From NCBI GenBank assembly GCA_013339895.1, contig JABACO010000006.1, forward strand, positions 615,168 to 679,167: DNA of 64,000 nt. Reading direction: 5' to 3'. Below, piece by piece: positions 1 through 11,345 of the stretch. The stretch comes from Ephydatia muelleri (Eukaryota; Porifera; Demospongiae; Spongillida; Spongillidae). The first letter of the stretch is position 1; each line of letters begins with the position of its first letter. Below the pieces are notes generated by a model. That model was given only the letters and a program-made list of their open reading frames with translations, ran no database searches and was not told the origin of the DNA. A program made the position numbers and the translations under genes.

Positions 1-667
1 ATCAGTGCCAATAACAAGTTCATCTACATGTGAGTACAGTTTGCACTTGGTGAGGTGTGGGAGATGAGGTGTGGGAGATGAGGTATAGGTGTCATGGTAT
101 GGGGAGGTGTGGGAGATGAGGTGTAGGTGTCATCGGTATGGGGAGATATGATGAAGTACTCAACTGAAATGTATCTCTTCAGTGCATGCATTGTGTTACA
201 CTAGGATCTGTTGTCGTGACAACAAGTTTTCCTTTTGTGTCACACTGTTGTGCTTCAGGCTTTGCGGTTGCATGAATGCTTTTTCTCTATTTAGAGACCA
301 CCCTCCTGTGTATGCCATTCATTGCTGAATTGCATACACACGTTTCCATAGTGACACATTGTACAACATTAACACATCCAAGTCTACTCATGTACTCATG
401 TTCCTCCCCTCAGCTTCATGTGGTGCCTCCATTGGCACATCAGTTGCCATGACATTTATCCTCTTCTTCTCTCTGGGAGGTTTGGTGACTGCCATCATAA
501 TATGTGGTTGCTACAACCCAAGAAGGTTCTCTTCTAAGACTACCAAGTCCCCTCCCCCAGTCCCTACTACTAGTGTTGCTACATATGAGGTGGTGGGCTT
601 TAATAAGAAAGAGAGCAATACAATTGAGTTAGAGAGCAATTCTGCATATGGAACAGGAAGACACTGA
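1..667 (+). CDS. 3' end of receptor paralogue A (stalk, transmembrane exon, cytoplasmic tail)
   Basis: Two exons are visible: 1-29, the end of a Ser/Thr-rich stalk exon closing at a GTGAGT donor, and 414-667 after a CTCAG acceptor. Both are phase 1. The last exon encodes about 84 residues: a short Cys-containing linker, one hydrophobic span (AMTFILFFSLGGLVTAIIIC), a basic stop-transfer stretch (NPRRFSSK), then a tail with a proline run (SPPPVP) and two tyrosines, TYEVVG and SAYGTG. It stops at 665-667. By homology with copy C (59915-61233) this is the C-terminus of a single-pass Ig/FN3 membrane protein; the ectodomain lies left of the window. The tyrosine and proline motifs suggest adaptor binding, which is inference. 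The reading frame is intact here, unlike copy C. Ligand and function are unknown. Confidence 0.7.
40..160. repeat. G-rich minisatellite in the last intron of copy A
   Basis: About 2.5 units of a GGTGTGGGAGATGAGGTGTA-type repeat. The same array is much longer (60310-60765) at the equivalent intron of copy C, so its length has changed since duplication. Confidence 0.8.
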
Positions 668-986
668 TAGGAACATTTATTACATCGAGTGTTCTATTTT
701 CAGATATTGCAGTGTAGTGAGATAATTAGTTAATGCTTTCTTTAAAAAAGAATATTTAAAAGCGCATGTTTGCCACAAGCCAATTGTGAATATGTACATG
801 TCGTAAAAATAAATTACTTGCTTTCCCATAGATACTGATCTCTCTAGTGATGTGATTGCATGACCTAATTAACTGCAGTGTATATTGCGCAACCTTCATA
901 TTGGCATCATACTGTATTACTACTTAGATTGGTATCCATGGTTACCTAATGTCCAATCTGAATAGCTGTGATGGAGTTTTTAGTGC
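668..986. other. 3' flank duplicated with copy C
   Basis: This 3' untranslated/flanking stretch is nearly identical to 61234-61535, including an AAATAAATT-like polyadenylation region near 807. Similarity ends sharply at 'TTTTTAGTGC' (986 and about 61539), which marks one edge of the segmental duplication joining copies A and C. Confidence 0.7.
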
Positions 987-2040
987 TTTCATATCACAAT
1001 AGAGAAAACAAAAGGTCTATAATATATTACATTGTGTTCTAATTAGCAATCGATTTCAACGCAAGCTTTATAATTCTATTACATCCCTTTGCGTGGAAAC
1101 GATCCTCCCCACGTCTGAAATATTAATAATATTTATACAAATCACCGTGCGCTAGGCCTTTTCAGCCCACAAAGGTCAAGATGTCGTAATAATCTTTTGG
1201 AGAGGTCAGCCACTTTCAAATGTACGTAGTGTAACGTGTGTGTAATGTGGCTGTCTGTAATGAAGCAGAAATATCAAGGTCCATTATCGATAGATAGTAT
1301 TTTTTAATATTAGGAATAAGTTTTCACCCGATTTTATCGCTATTAGAACTCAAGACAAAAAAACGATAATTTCTTTTAATTCAATATATTTCACTCATTT
1401 CGGTACCGCGCAGACCTGTTCCGTTCTTAAACTACACCTTTCACCATTTCTTCAACATTTTTTGCGTGGATCTAATAAACACACGGCGGTTGTCTGCTGC
1501 TCATTGCTACTGTTGCACATTTTGCCGAGCATGCATCAATACCGATGTTACAGTTGTTATCATTTCGTAGCCTTTAACATCATCCAGTGCTGCCCCTTGG
1601 AGTTTGCAACTCAAACCCTTGGTATAACCAAAGAAGTGCAGGACGAGTTATTCGTAGATCATAAGCCTCTCCTACTGTTTTTGTATCCCACCCTTGTTCG
1701 ATAAGACATGTCAACAATGGCTCATGCATGAGTTAAAGTCTTGATGGTGCTGTGCTTTTCACCCACCTTGTCTCACAAAACATAGTGAATTTGGATTTCG
1801 AAATAACCTTGGACTCATCACTTTGCTGCTGATTCACTACATCTACTGCAGCTTCTAAACGTCTGCTTCGTTTCAATGTGTCTAACCATAGATAGTATAG
1901 TAAGGGGATTGGAAACGAGTCTAATCAACACCAATTGACACTTCCACTCCTCGTTACAGCACTTATAAGAATTCCGTACTAGTAACTATGCTTCAAGATG
2001 GATGACTTGGGAGCCAAAGAAATTCTGAAATGATGGTTCG
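987..2040. other. Noncoding stretch with repeat remnants, no gene seen
   Basis: From 987 to about 1060 the sequence resembles 51537-51620. 1149-1250 is one copy of a dispersed repeat. The remainder has only short ORFs without recognisable domains or splice context. Confidence 0.5.
1149..1250. repeat. Dispersed repeat family, copy 1
   Basis: It shares the string 'CTAGGCCTTTTC' and an AAAGGTCAAGATGTC...TTTTGGAGAGGTCAGCCA block with 11192-11345 and 52653-52812. Three copies at unrelated places in 64 kb argue for a mobile or promoter-like repeat. No terminal repeats could be defined. Confidence 0.6.
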
Positions 2041-2044
2041 TATC

Positions 2045-2304
2045 AAAAAAAAGTAGCCAAGTACATACAAATAGGACTAACCAACAACAAAACACAACTA
2101 ACTGATCAATATGCACAACTGCCCGCGCACAGAAGGTACACAAGTTAATGGACTCCATCCCCACTCCAGGCGTATTTTGTGCGTGACATGTATCAAAAAA
2201 TGACGAAAAAAGTAGCCAAGTACATACAAATAGGACCAACCAACAACAAAACACGACGAACTGATCAATACGCACAACAACCCGCGCACAGAAGGTACAC
2301 AAGT
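2045..2304. repeat. Tandem duplication, unit about 150 bp
   Basis: Two near-identical blocks (about 2045-2145 and 2189-2304) share AAAGTAGCCAAGTACATACA and CCCGCGCACAGAAGGTACAC. Apparent ORFs across this block on the minus strand are repetitive by-products. Confidence 0.8.
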
Positions 2305-2847
2305 GCGATGCGTCCTGAAAATTTTTTTCCCCCTAATTTTCCAAGTTGCCGTCATATTTTTCCCACCTAAAACGCTTACAGATATTCTACTACGTATGTG
2401 AAGCGCTTCAGAGCAGATAACAAGAACCAAGACCAACCGAACTGAAGATATGAACGATTTCGAACTTGTTAACGATGTAACGCGGAGGCCCACAGCCAGT
2501 GATGCGCTCACGTGACTCGTTTCCAATCCCGGTCTAACATTAACTGCACTTCTTTCACTTCACAACATTTGCATAAGGCCAGGTTCAGATCATGGTTTGA
2601 ACAGTAGTGATATGATGCCCGTGGGGATAGCTTGAGGAAATGAGAACGATATTCGCACGATTATCCGATACAGTCTGCTCGTTAAGAGCGCACCGTTATA
2701 AGCCCAGGGGCGTATTCTTAATCATTTCGCACGATATCAATGTGGTAAAGACATTAGTAGCGGGCTAAAGTCAAGGACTGTAGTACATTCACGAAACATC
2801 TAGAAGTCCGCTCCACAAATATAAAACTCACTTGTTCTAAGTTCAAC

Positions 2848-2962
2848 CAGTGGCGCAGAGGCGTAGGAACTGGGGGGCAGAGGGGGCCTTGGCCCCCTCA
2901 ATCTTATAGGTGGGGGGGCCGACGTATACTTCGGCCCCCCCAATGTTATCCCTTTAGTTTAG
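2848..2962. mobile_element. Solo terminus of a hAT-type element
   Basis: It begins CAGTGGCGCAGAGGCGTAGG followed by a G-run and a C-run hairpin. This is the same end type (CAGTGGCGTAGGAAC plus G-run) as the hAT element at 20636. No partner inverted end was found nearby, so this is probably a truncated copy. Confidence 0.5.
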
Positions 2963-3300
2963 TTTAACTCACCGGTACTTAGTATCCGTAACCGCACGTC
3001 ACCATATTACGTCTACGTCTACTTCATTACGCGCGCTCTGTATAAAACCGAATAGAAGCTAGCCTCACATTCCACATTCCAGCGGTTAGATCGTTATTTT
3101 GATAATGACCGGCCATTATCTAGTTATGAAAAATTGATGTACTTTTGGCAGAAAACTAACTATAACAATCAACTAGGACATCTTTTTTTTAAAGTAACAA
3201 ATTCTAGACATAGTGATTCATCGAGTGTTTATGCTGATGTACCTCCGAATTGCAATTTGTATATCAGTCATTTTCAACCTTCATGTCTTACATATGCAAA

Positions 3301-4052
3301 ATCACCACAAGATGGCTGACTATCTCACTCCAGGAGGGGTATGGTTAAAACCAGTGGTACCCTGAAGTAGAGTAAGTACACTTGTGTACTGCTGGTGTAT
3401 AGCCTCACATGGCTACACAGTATGCAAGTTGTCTATCACTACAGCCATGCCCTCACCTTAGATATTAAAAATCACCACAAGATGGCTGACTATCTTATGT
3501 CAGGAAGGGGTGTGGTCAAAACCAGTGGTACCCTGAAGTAGAGTAAGCACACCTGTGTACTGTTGGTGTATAGCCTCACATGGCCATGCATGTTGTCCAT
3601 CACTAAAGCCATCACCACAAGATGGCTACCTATCTTACTCCAGGAAGGGGTGTGGTCAAAACCAGTGGTACCCTAAAGTAGAGTAAGCACACCTGTGTAC
3701 TACTGGTGTATAGCCTCACATGGCTATGCATGTTGTCCATCACTACAGCCATGCCCTCACCTTACATTTTAAAAATCACCACAAGATGGCTGCCTATCTT
3801 ACTCCAGGAAGGGGTGTGGTCAAAACCTGTGGTACCCTAAAGTAGAGTAAGCACACCTGTGTACTACTGGTGTATAGCCTCACATGGCTATGCATGTTGT
3901 CCATCACTACAGCCATGCCCTCACCTTACATTTTAAAAATCACCACAAGATGGCTGCCTATCTTACTCCAGGAAGGGGTGTGGTCAAAACCAGTGGTACC
4001 CTAAAGTAGAGTAAGCACACCTGTGTACTACTGGTGTATAGCCTCACATGGC
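3301..4052. repeat. Satellite-like tandem repeat, 140-170 bp unit, about 4.7 copies
   Basis: Units begin ATCACCACAAGATGGCTG at 3301, 3471, 3611, 3775 and 3939. Each contains ACCAGTGGTACCCTRAAGTA and AGCCTCACATGGCTA. The third unit starts early because about 25 bp are missing from the end of the second. Confidence 0.9.
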
Positions 4053-4935
4053 TATTATTATCGTCTGTAACTGGACTGTAATGCTACTATATTTTGTGAA
4101 GCCATGAGGTAGTGCATGATCTACTGACTAGTCATACTACCAACGGTATGTTGTTTACCATGTAGCTATAATGGCTGTTTTACATGGCATGGATTGTAAC
4201 AATGAAGTGATTGAATTGTTGTTTCTTGGAACTGTAATGCAATTGTATAGTTGTTTGGCGATATGGGTAAATATACACAAAATGTGACTACAAAACGTTT
4301 GGATTTGCATAGTGAAAATGGAGTAGTTCTTGTGATATAGGACCGCGGCACAGATGGTATATAATATACAGTTAATGGGGTAACTTGTGTTTGAAAAAAC
4401 ATTCAACAGCTTGCTGATGATCCACTGCGTATTTCTTCATCATGAGAGTAGTGATAATCTGCATGATGGTGTGGTTTATTAGGAGAAACACATGTAGAAC
4501 AACCAGAATTTATTTAACTCAGGCCAATCGATAAATTTATTTATACGTGTAGTGCATATAATGGCTGTTGATTTAACATCACTTTCCAGCTCTTGTAGGT
4601 AACGAAATATCTCTACACACACCAGTAGTATAGAAATGCCTATAGATATAAAAATGGGTTGAGGTATCATATCATAGCAGTGATGTAAAGGCCAGCCACA
4701 ATCCGTCTTAGTAATTTTTTCCATGCACAATTTTGATTTTCTGGTGATAGTCAGTTAACTGCTTTTCTTCTAAAATGTTCCTTATCATGGGCTGAAATGC
4801 ATTCACAGGGTATGACCTAAACTACCAAATCTTGAAATGCTTATTACTTCCATAGCTTCACTTCTCTTCTTATAAATTCTCTTGAAAAAGGACACTGATT
4901 ATCTCTAAAATGAATTGTTCGACCAATGTTGAAAC
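4053..4935. other. No gene recognised
   Basis: AT-rich sequence with only short ORFs on the minus strand. None has domain-like composition, and no clear splice context was found. Confidence 0.4.
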
Positions 4936-5388
4936 TTAACATATAAATTGATCATGCCTTAACTCACGTGTACAGCATCTACTAAGAGAAGGAAAATGTC
5001 GAATGTAATGGCCTTTCCCCCATTGTAGGCCACATATGTCATCTGGATGTGGTTGATTCTTATAATCTGGAATTAGAAATTGTGATTCAGTCTGGTTCTG
5101 TACATCATTGGTTGGGCTGCTGGTTTCAGATCTACTACTACTGCTACTGATATCACTATCACTGTGATCATTGTTCTCGGACTCATTACTACATGCAGAA
5201 TGTTGGTCTTGTTTTCTGACATCAGATGTGCATCCATCTGCATTTTGGCAGCTGTCCGTACTGTTGCTGGACTGATGCATTACCATGCCTGAAATACACA
5301 ATTTAAAGTGAATCATGGCAGCACATACCTTCTCATCTGCACCACCTTGCAAAGGATATAGACTACCTTTAGACAGTTCATACACCAT
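4936..5388 (-). CDS. Unrecognised Ser/Asp-rich ORF, 150 aa
   Basis: An open frame from an ATG at 5388. The N-terminal 35 residues look ordered (MVYELSKGSLYPLQGGADEK). A long low-complexity acidic/serine section around residues 55-95 (SDSDISSSSSRSE) follows, and the C-terminus is Cys/His-containing. No family is recognised. It could be a first exon of a longer minus-strand gene, or the leader of a transposon gene, since the region is rich in mobile DNA. Coding status rests only on length and the non-repetitive N-terminus. Confidence 0.3.
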   Translation of the reverse strand: MVYELSKGSLYPLQGGADEKVCAAMIHFKLCISGMVMHQSSNSTDSCQNADGCTSDVRKQDQHSACSNESENNDHSDSDISSSSSRSETSSPTNDVQNQTESQFLIPDYKNQPHPDDICGLQWGKGHYIRHFPSLSRCCTRELRHDQFIC

Positions 5389-5816
5389 TTGTAACCTAAA
5401 CTTGGTTACTGATTCCTTTGATACAGAACTACATATCTGATACTGTTATCATAGCATGAAACTTTACCTGTGTATGAAGACAAGGTAACCCCTCCACCAG
5501 TTGCCGGGCTGCCTAGGTGGTATATGCATGTTTAAACCAAATGTGATTTATATATATGCACTTACAAAGCATACAAATGCTTCACAATCATTTGTATTCT
5601 TCTGAGTTAGGGCATCCTTCTAGCAAAGGCAGTAACCAATTTTAGGAGTAGTGTTAAATTGTATGTACACATTTACTGAATCATCCATTCACAAGATGAA
5701 ATTTGTTGACTTGATTGATTGTAGCTTTCGCTACACATATACATCCTAGAACATACATGTATGTGTTAATGGTGTACCCATGCACAACATATAATATTAT
5801 AATATCTAACCATATG

Positions 5817-5926
5817 GAACGTTCTATACGAAAATGGGTTTTGTGGATTTTATTTTATAACATAAAATTTGGAACGTTCTATACGAAAATGGGTCTTGTG
5901 GATTTCATTTATAACATAAAATTTAA
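5817..5926. repeat. 54-bp tandem duplication
   Basis: GGAACGTTCTATACGAAAAT at 5817 is repeated at 5871 with near-identical flanking sequence, directly left of the foldback element. Confidence 0.85.
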
Positions 5927-5936
5927 ATCGATATAC

Positions 5937-6753
5937 GGGACAGTGCCCGCGAAAAGGGACCTAGTGTATTTATATAAAACGATATAAATTTTGTTCATAT
6001 AAAACTGATATAACTTCCGAACGGTTAGCGCTATCGACATCCTATTTTCACCACTTCATACTACACCATTTCTCTACAGTAAAATGCATTTTGGAGTCTT
6101 GGACTATATCCGTGCCGACGTTCCTACGTGCGATACCCCCTGGGGTTCAAAACTACCATATCTTCGTGTAGGAGTAATCAAATCGCTTCAAATTCGGTTT
6201 GTAGGTGGAGAGGTCCTATATCTATCTGTTTGTTCTGTTCGTTAATTTTTATGCAATCCGTTACGGAGATACAGTTGAACAAACTACGTGCACATTTTCG
6301 CGCTCGTTTCGCGCCAATGATTTGGGCAAATGCGCTCCGCTCAATGTATGGGGAGGCGGGGGATTATTACATTGGCGCGAATCAAGCGGGAAAACGTGCA
6401 CGTAGTTTATTCAACTGTATCTCCGTAACAGATGGCATAAAAATTAACGAACAGAACAAATCGATAGGTATAGGACCTCTCTACCTACATACCGAATTTG
6501 AAGCGATTTGACCGCTCCTACACGAAGATATGGTAGTTTTGAACCCCAGGGGGTATCGCACGTAGGAACGTCGGCACGGATATAGTCCAAGACTCCAAAA
6601 TGCATTTTACCATAGAGAAATGGTGACGTATGAGGTGGTGAAAATAGCAAGTCGATAGCGCTAACCGTTCGGAAGTAATATCAGTTTTATATGAACAAAA
6701 TTTTATATCGTTTTATATAAATACACTAGGTCCCTTTTCGCGGGCACTGTCCC
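5937..6753. mobile_element. 817-bp foldback (palindromic) element
   Basis: The element is almost wholly one inverted repeat centred near 6345: GGGACAGTGCCCGCGAAAA at the left end is matched by its reverse complement at the right end, and arm identity continues for roughly 390 bp each side. It is flanked by a 4-bp direct repeat ATAC (5933-5936 and 6754-6757), read as a target-site duplication. There is no credible coding region. It belongs to the same family as 6758-7208, 20101-34615 (split arms) and 53984-54233, which share GCTATCGAC and ACTTCATACTACACCATTTC. Confidence 0.85.
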
Positions 6754-6757
6754 ATAC

Positions 6758-7208
6758 CTTCCGTCATATTAACGCTATCGGGTTCCTATTTTTAACACAA
6801 CATACCACACCATTACTACATGTGAAAATCCATTTTGGTGTCTTACACATGCGGGGTACCGACGTTACAAGGTCCGATACCCCGTAGGGTTCAAAACGGC
6901 CACATCTTCAGGTAGGAGTGTCCAAATCGGTTCAAAATAGGTATCTATATAGAAGGGTCCTACCGCTATTGATTTGTTCTGTTCGTTAATTTTTGCTTTA
7001 TCCGTTATGGAGATACAAGTGTGCAAAGAAATTGCATATTTCCCGGGCGTTACGCGCCATTAACGTATTACGACTGGCTTCGAGGACGTCCTTGTAATAC
7101 GTTAATGGCTCGTAACGCCCGGGAAATATGCAATTTCTTTGCACACTTGTATCTCCATAACGGATAAAGCAAAAATTAACGAACAGAACAAATCAATAGC
7201 GGTAGGGA
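6758..7208. mobile_element. Second, truncated foldback element of the same family
   Basis: The left outer arm (6758-6955) resembles the left arm of the 5937 element. The inner arms (about 6955-7083 and 7084-7208) are a near-perfect palindrome around GGCTTCGAGGACG. The right outer arm is missing after GCGGTAGGG at 7208. Confidence 0.75.
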
Positions 7209-8230
7209 AGCATGGTACTGGTGAGGCTGTGCATTCTGGACCTCACCCAAAGGTTGCCTGACTTGGTAAGATCCAGCTCATGTCATTGGCCCCTCCCACC
7301 TGAGGACCATGGCTATATCATCATTGCACACACAAACATTGAGTAAGTTAGATACTGATCCAGAAATGCCTACATGTAGTGATGTATCGCTGTATATGTG
7401 TAGTTGTAATCATATTCACGCATACGCGGCCAGCGCATTATTTTTAATCAGTGCTAATATGTGTGGAGTGTGTGGCTGTGGAATGTGCGGCTGTGGAATG
7501 AACGGCTAACTTCTAAGCGGTCTTTTGGGGGTGGGCGCAATGAAGTTTGGTTTTACATTTTTTAATGCATATATATAGATTGAGCTTCAACTGCATGAAT
7601 TACATGTCTTTACTCTCTTGGCTGGAGGGGGGATGGCAGCTACCAATTGTGGCTCAATACTTAGCAAGTGTTCTTTCACTATGCACATTAGGTTCTGCAT
7701 GCGGGTCTTTGATAGGAGCAAATGCCAAGCCAAGTCGATTGCATTTGGTATGGATTGACTCAGCCCCTGTTCACCTAGGAGGCCATAGCCAACATGGTGA
7801 GTATTTGCCCACTGCAGAGTATGGTCCTCCAATAGGTGCATTTTAATTGGGACGGTTTCCTCAGGATAATATGTGTCCCGGAAAAAGGCCATGAACTCTT
7901 GAATAGCCTAATTAGTTGAAATGAAGCATATAGTGAACCCTACATGTACACTGAACGTTGTTTCCCTACCTGGTCTAGTGCATGTGCAATGAAGTTCTGA
8001 TCACATATATTGTGACATTTCCATATAAGGAGAATGCTATGATGAACTTTGACACTTGACTGGCTACCTCTCCAGATCAGTGGGGCAGTTTCTCTTGTGC
8101 CATCTTTGATATAGATGTGCACAGAGTGCGGATGTTAGGTACCTGTAAATGTTGAAGTTGTATGAATTATTCATATACACATGCATAGCATGTGTCCATC
8201 ATGCCTTGTGTACATGGTTGCCAATAAATG

Positions 8231-8259
8231 CCCCCCCCCCCCCCCCCCCAAAAAAAAAT
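8231..8259. repeat. Homopolymer C run followed by A run
   Basis: About 19 C then 9 A. A likely site of assembly length error. Confidence 0.8.
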
Positions 8260-10116
8260 ACTGCTGTCATTGTATACCAAATGATTGCAATGCATTGTCA
8301 AGTGTCTTGACAAAGGTCTTTTTTTAGAGTACCCTCTTTTCACAGTTGCTGTGCATTTTGCCACTTCTGCTTCCTTCCTATATTGAATACAATTGTGCAT
8401 GTTGTATAATGATTGCCTTCACTGATTTCTTTTTTGCAGCAGATTGCTTCAAAAGATCCACAGCAAAGAGGGTTTACCTCTCCATGAACTAAGGCCACAT
8501 ATGCTGCTACCTGCTGCAACACTTCCTGTGAATGCTGAGCAGTTTTAAGGTCTCCTTGGAGCAAGGGAGGAAGCCTTTGCAGTGCCTGGCTGTACTTGGA
8601 AAAATTGGAAATAGTAGAAATCAGTTGTATGAGATGCCAGTTCCAAATCCAGTTGACAACATAGAGCTTCCAGCAAATGGAACATCTTAGTGAAGATCCC
8701 CAACATTATGTGGAGACCAGGTGGGCAGACCTGCATGGTGTTAAACTCAAATAATTGTTATATCGGATTTATTTACCTGTGAAACGGGGATATCAAAATA
8801 GGTACTGAGATAAGTTAAAGAACTTATGTGCATCTTTTCTAATACTGCCTGATGAGACGTAGCACTGGTGGTCAGTACACATATCCTCAAGTGACCTTTA
8901 TGTAGAGGTGTAGCCATCTGGTTACTTGGAATTTTGCAATATAGGCAAGGGTCCTGTTGCATGGTCATCATTTCACATTATGCTTGCATTTAGTTACCAC
9001 TTGTACATACTGCTGGCTCCTGACAAGCCATACATCTTTGACAAAACTCATAGTCTCCACATATAAAGACCTTCACTGTGTATTGTATGTAATTTATAGC
9101 ACTTTTATATTTAACATGATTTAGGTATAGAGAGAGCTCTACCTCCACTTCATTCCATGTAGATGTTCTACCTGGTCCTTAAAGCGATCAAGTGCCACAT
9201 GGAGATTGGTGACACTGTCACCAGCGGCAATACACAGGTGTTATGGACTGAATTGGGTTGCTGGTATAAACCCTTTATGCCAGGTAAATCTGCCAGTTCT
9301 GCAACCATGTAATAATGACCTTTGTATTTCACTGTCTTACCTTTCATTCCCATCTAAGAGCTGCACTACTTTATCCACCAGACGTGGAATGAATACCAAA
9401 GGAGCGCCCTTTTGTTTCCTCTCCACCAGATGGAATTGTAAAAGAAAACGGGGCTATCTCTCCTTTGAGGTTATCACCAAAAATTTGGCTGGAAATGTGG
9501 CGCATCCTTTCCTCACCAGCCAGACAGATGTTGAGCCACCTGAAACACCAGGGAGTTAGAATTGGTACCTGTGCTGCATGTTGTGGCATACCACCTTAGA
9601 AGCGTCAGTTTATTCCAAGGTATGGCAAGCCCAGCCTTAATGGCCAATACCTCAGCTGCCCCGAGCTCAATTGATGATGAGATTCCTGCCTTATCCAACA
9701 AAGATCGCCTCTCTTCATCACTAAGGATGAGGACCTCCTTTTGGATAAGAGCTGATGCTTAGCCACCACCACTGACAATGCCTCGGATTTTCTGCATTTG
9801 AAAACATCGCATTTTCACAGTCCATGAGCAGGCGGCTGTGGTTTCTTGGTGAGCTCTGGTGACATGCATGAATGTCATTGGCTAAAGTGTGTGTAGATAT
9901 TATGTAACCTCAGTACAAGTCAATGACGTTCCCTTAACTGTTCCTCCTGTAGGAAGTTGTATGATGCCTTTGTCAGGACTGGTAGAGGTGGCTCTCTTCA
10001 GCAATTCCGCTGCTTGCCGCTTCTCCTCCTCAGGTGTAAGTGATGGTAGTCACCAGCCTTAACATCCCTGCTGCAGTCTGTACAATGTACCAAAACATCC
10101 GATAGCAGCAGGAGTA

Positions 10117-10482
10117 TCACATTGGTGCTGGTCTGACATGGGAGGAAACCAAGGGACCACCCTCAGAGCAGCAGGGACAGTTCACAGCGCCAGATGCTGC
10201 TATCCACTCCTGGAGGCACTTGGTGCACACCAGTGCACCACACAGCAGTTCCAGTGGCTGTGAGAGGATGTTGGAGCACACTGCACACTTCAGCTCCTTT
10301 AGCATCAACTGGTTGTTCATGCTTGCCAAAGGTGGGCTAGGCTCATGTAAGAGAACTGGAGGAGGGGCAATCTTCTCGAGATGAGCTATGAGTAAATTAG
10401 GCGTGGCGCCTGCCTGACGGCCTCTCCCAACTGTTGACCTCCTCATGTGTCCACTTGAGCATGCACGGAAGTGCTCACATAC
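10117..10482 (-). other. RING-like exon lacking the zinc-ligand histidine
   Basis: It starts after TTCAG at 10483 in phase 0. The ligands visible are CAVC, LLC, VCTKC and CPCC, the C3-x-C4 order of a RING finger. The usual C-x-H-x-x-C reads CGALVC, so the histidine is replaced by alanine. Downstream, in a shifted frame (about 10115-10045), LLSDVLVHCTDCSRDVKAGDY resembles the zinc finger that follows the RING in RAG1. Confidence 0.55.
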
Positions 10483-10539
10483 CTGAACACCATGATGTCA
10501 TATGTTTACTTTTAAAAAGCAAATGTGTACTGTTTACCT

Positions 10540-10704
10540 TGCATTCTTGATCTGTATGTTTTTGCCATTCAAGAAGGATCACTGCACATTTGTGGTGCAC
10601 TCCCTTTGTGATGGCACAGATGGTTCTCTCCATTGAGAGCTTACAGTGCATGCAGAACATCTCAGGGTGAATGTTGACATCATCCCCAGATGTGTCGAAA
10701 AGCT
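10540..10704 (-). other. RAG1-like IHP..FC..C zinc-binding exon
   Basis: An exon-like block between a TAG acceptor (10705) and a GTAAAC donor after 10540. It encodes LFDTSGDDVNIHPEMFCMHC, then C-x-I-T-K-G-V-HHKC and LEWQKHTDQECK, and continues into VCEH of the next exon. Vertebrate RAG1 has the same order: an aspartate-rich lead, I-H-P-x-x-F-C-x-x-C, then E-W with C-x-x-C. An upstream segment in another frame (ISYESKAFSAELKIAF) reads into it with a one-base shift. Confidence 0.5.
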
Positions 10705-11191
10705 ATTTTCAGTTCAGCTGAGAATGCCTTGCTCTCATAGCTGATACCTTCTTGCCCTGTACTTCGTTAGCCTTCTGCCCACAATGTATGGGAACTTGTT
10801 GGTTGTGGCTATTATCATGTATACGTGTAGGGACAAACCACACCTTTTAATTGTCATCTAGAGTGCAGCTAGGACTAGGCAGCAAAGCCCGAATCCGCCC
10901 CTCACTACACACGCTTAAAGTGACCTTCTCTTTTTCCGCCAAAGACACATGGGGTGAAAACGGGCTGCGCATATCACTGATAATATGCTTGTACTTGCGC
11001 GTCAATGGTTTTGTTTACAGATATGTTACAGCATTGGCAGATGCTATTACTAAACGTCTCAAAGTATGATTTGTGGTTCGCAAAACATGAACATACTTGC
11101 GGTTTGGGTTCTTCGTAAATTACGGTATTGTCTAATTATCAGCTTATTGTCCAGCCGCAAACGCGTCCGTTCGTGTGAACTACAGCTGGAT

Positions 11192-11345
11192 CTTTTCCGC
11201 CCCAAAGGTCAAGATGTCATACTAATCTATTGGAGAGGTTAATCACTATCAAATGTACGTAGTGACGTGTGTGTAGATGTGTTAGTACAACTCTCGAATG
11301 TGAAAAAGAAATCCGTTCGGATTGGCACATGTTTAGCGTGGTAGT
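11192..11345. repeat. Dispersed repeat family, copy 2
   Basis: It matches 1149-1250 and, over its full length including ACAACTCTCGAATGTGAA and GGCACATGTTTAGCGTGG, 52653-52812. Confidence 0.65.

Larger units (their letters stand above)
7587..10750 (-). pseudogene. RAG1-N-terminus-like / transposase-like gene, decayed
   Basis: Reading leftwards from about 10750: a segment matching the RAG1-type zinc-binding entry, ending NIHPEMFCMHC; a RING-like exon (10117-10482); then exon-like blocks with EVLAIKAGLAIPWNKLTLLRW (9513-9760), FSFTIPSGGEE (9371-9500), a LPGIKGLYQQ block (9168-9353), DPCLYCK (8747-8971), PPGLHIMLGIF..LLEALC (8545-8736) and KMHLLEDHTLQWANTHHVGY..GEQG (7587-7892). I know the last blocks as hallmarks of an uncharacterised invertebrate transposase-like family. 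At least three frameshifts are needed (near 10700, 10117 and 10040), so it is probably dead. Exon limits are approximate. Whether N- and C-terminal parts form one gene is inferred from order, strand and spacing. Confidence 0.5.

Noticed and set aside
6128..6650. 127-residue ORF and partners
   Set aside because: They lie across the arms of the palindromic foldback element and mirror each other.
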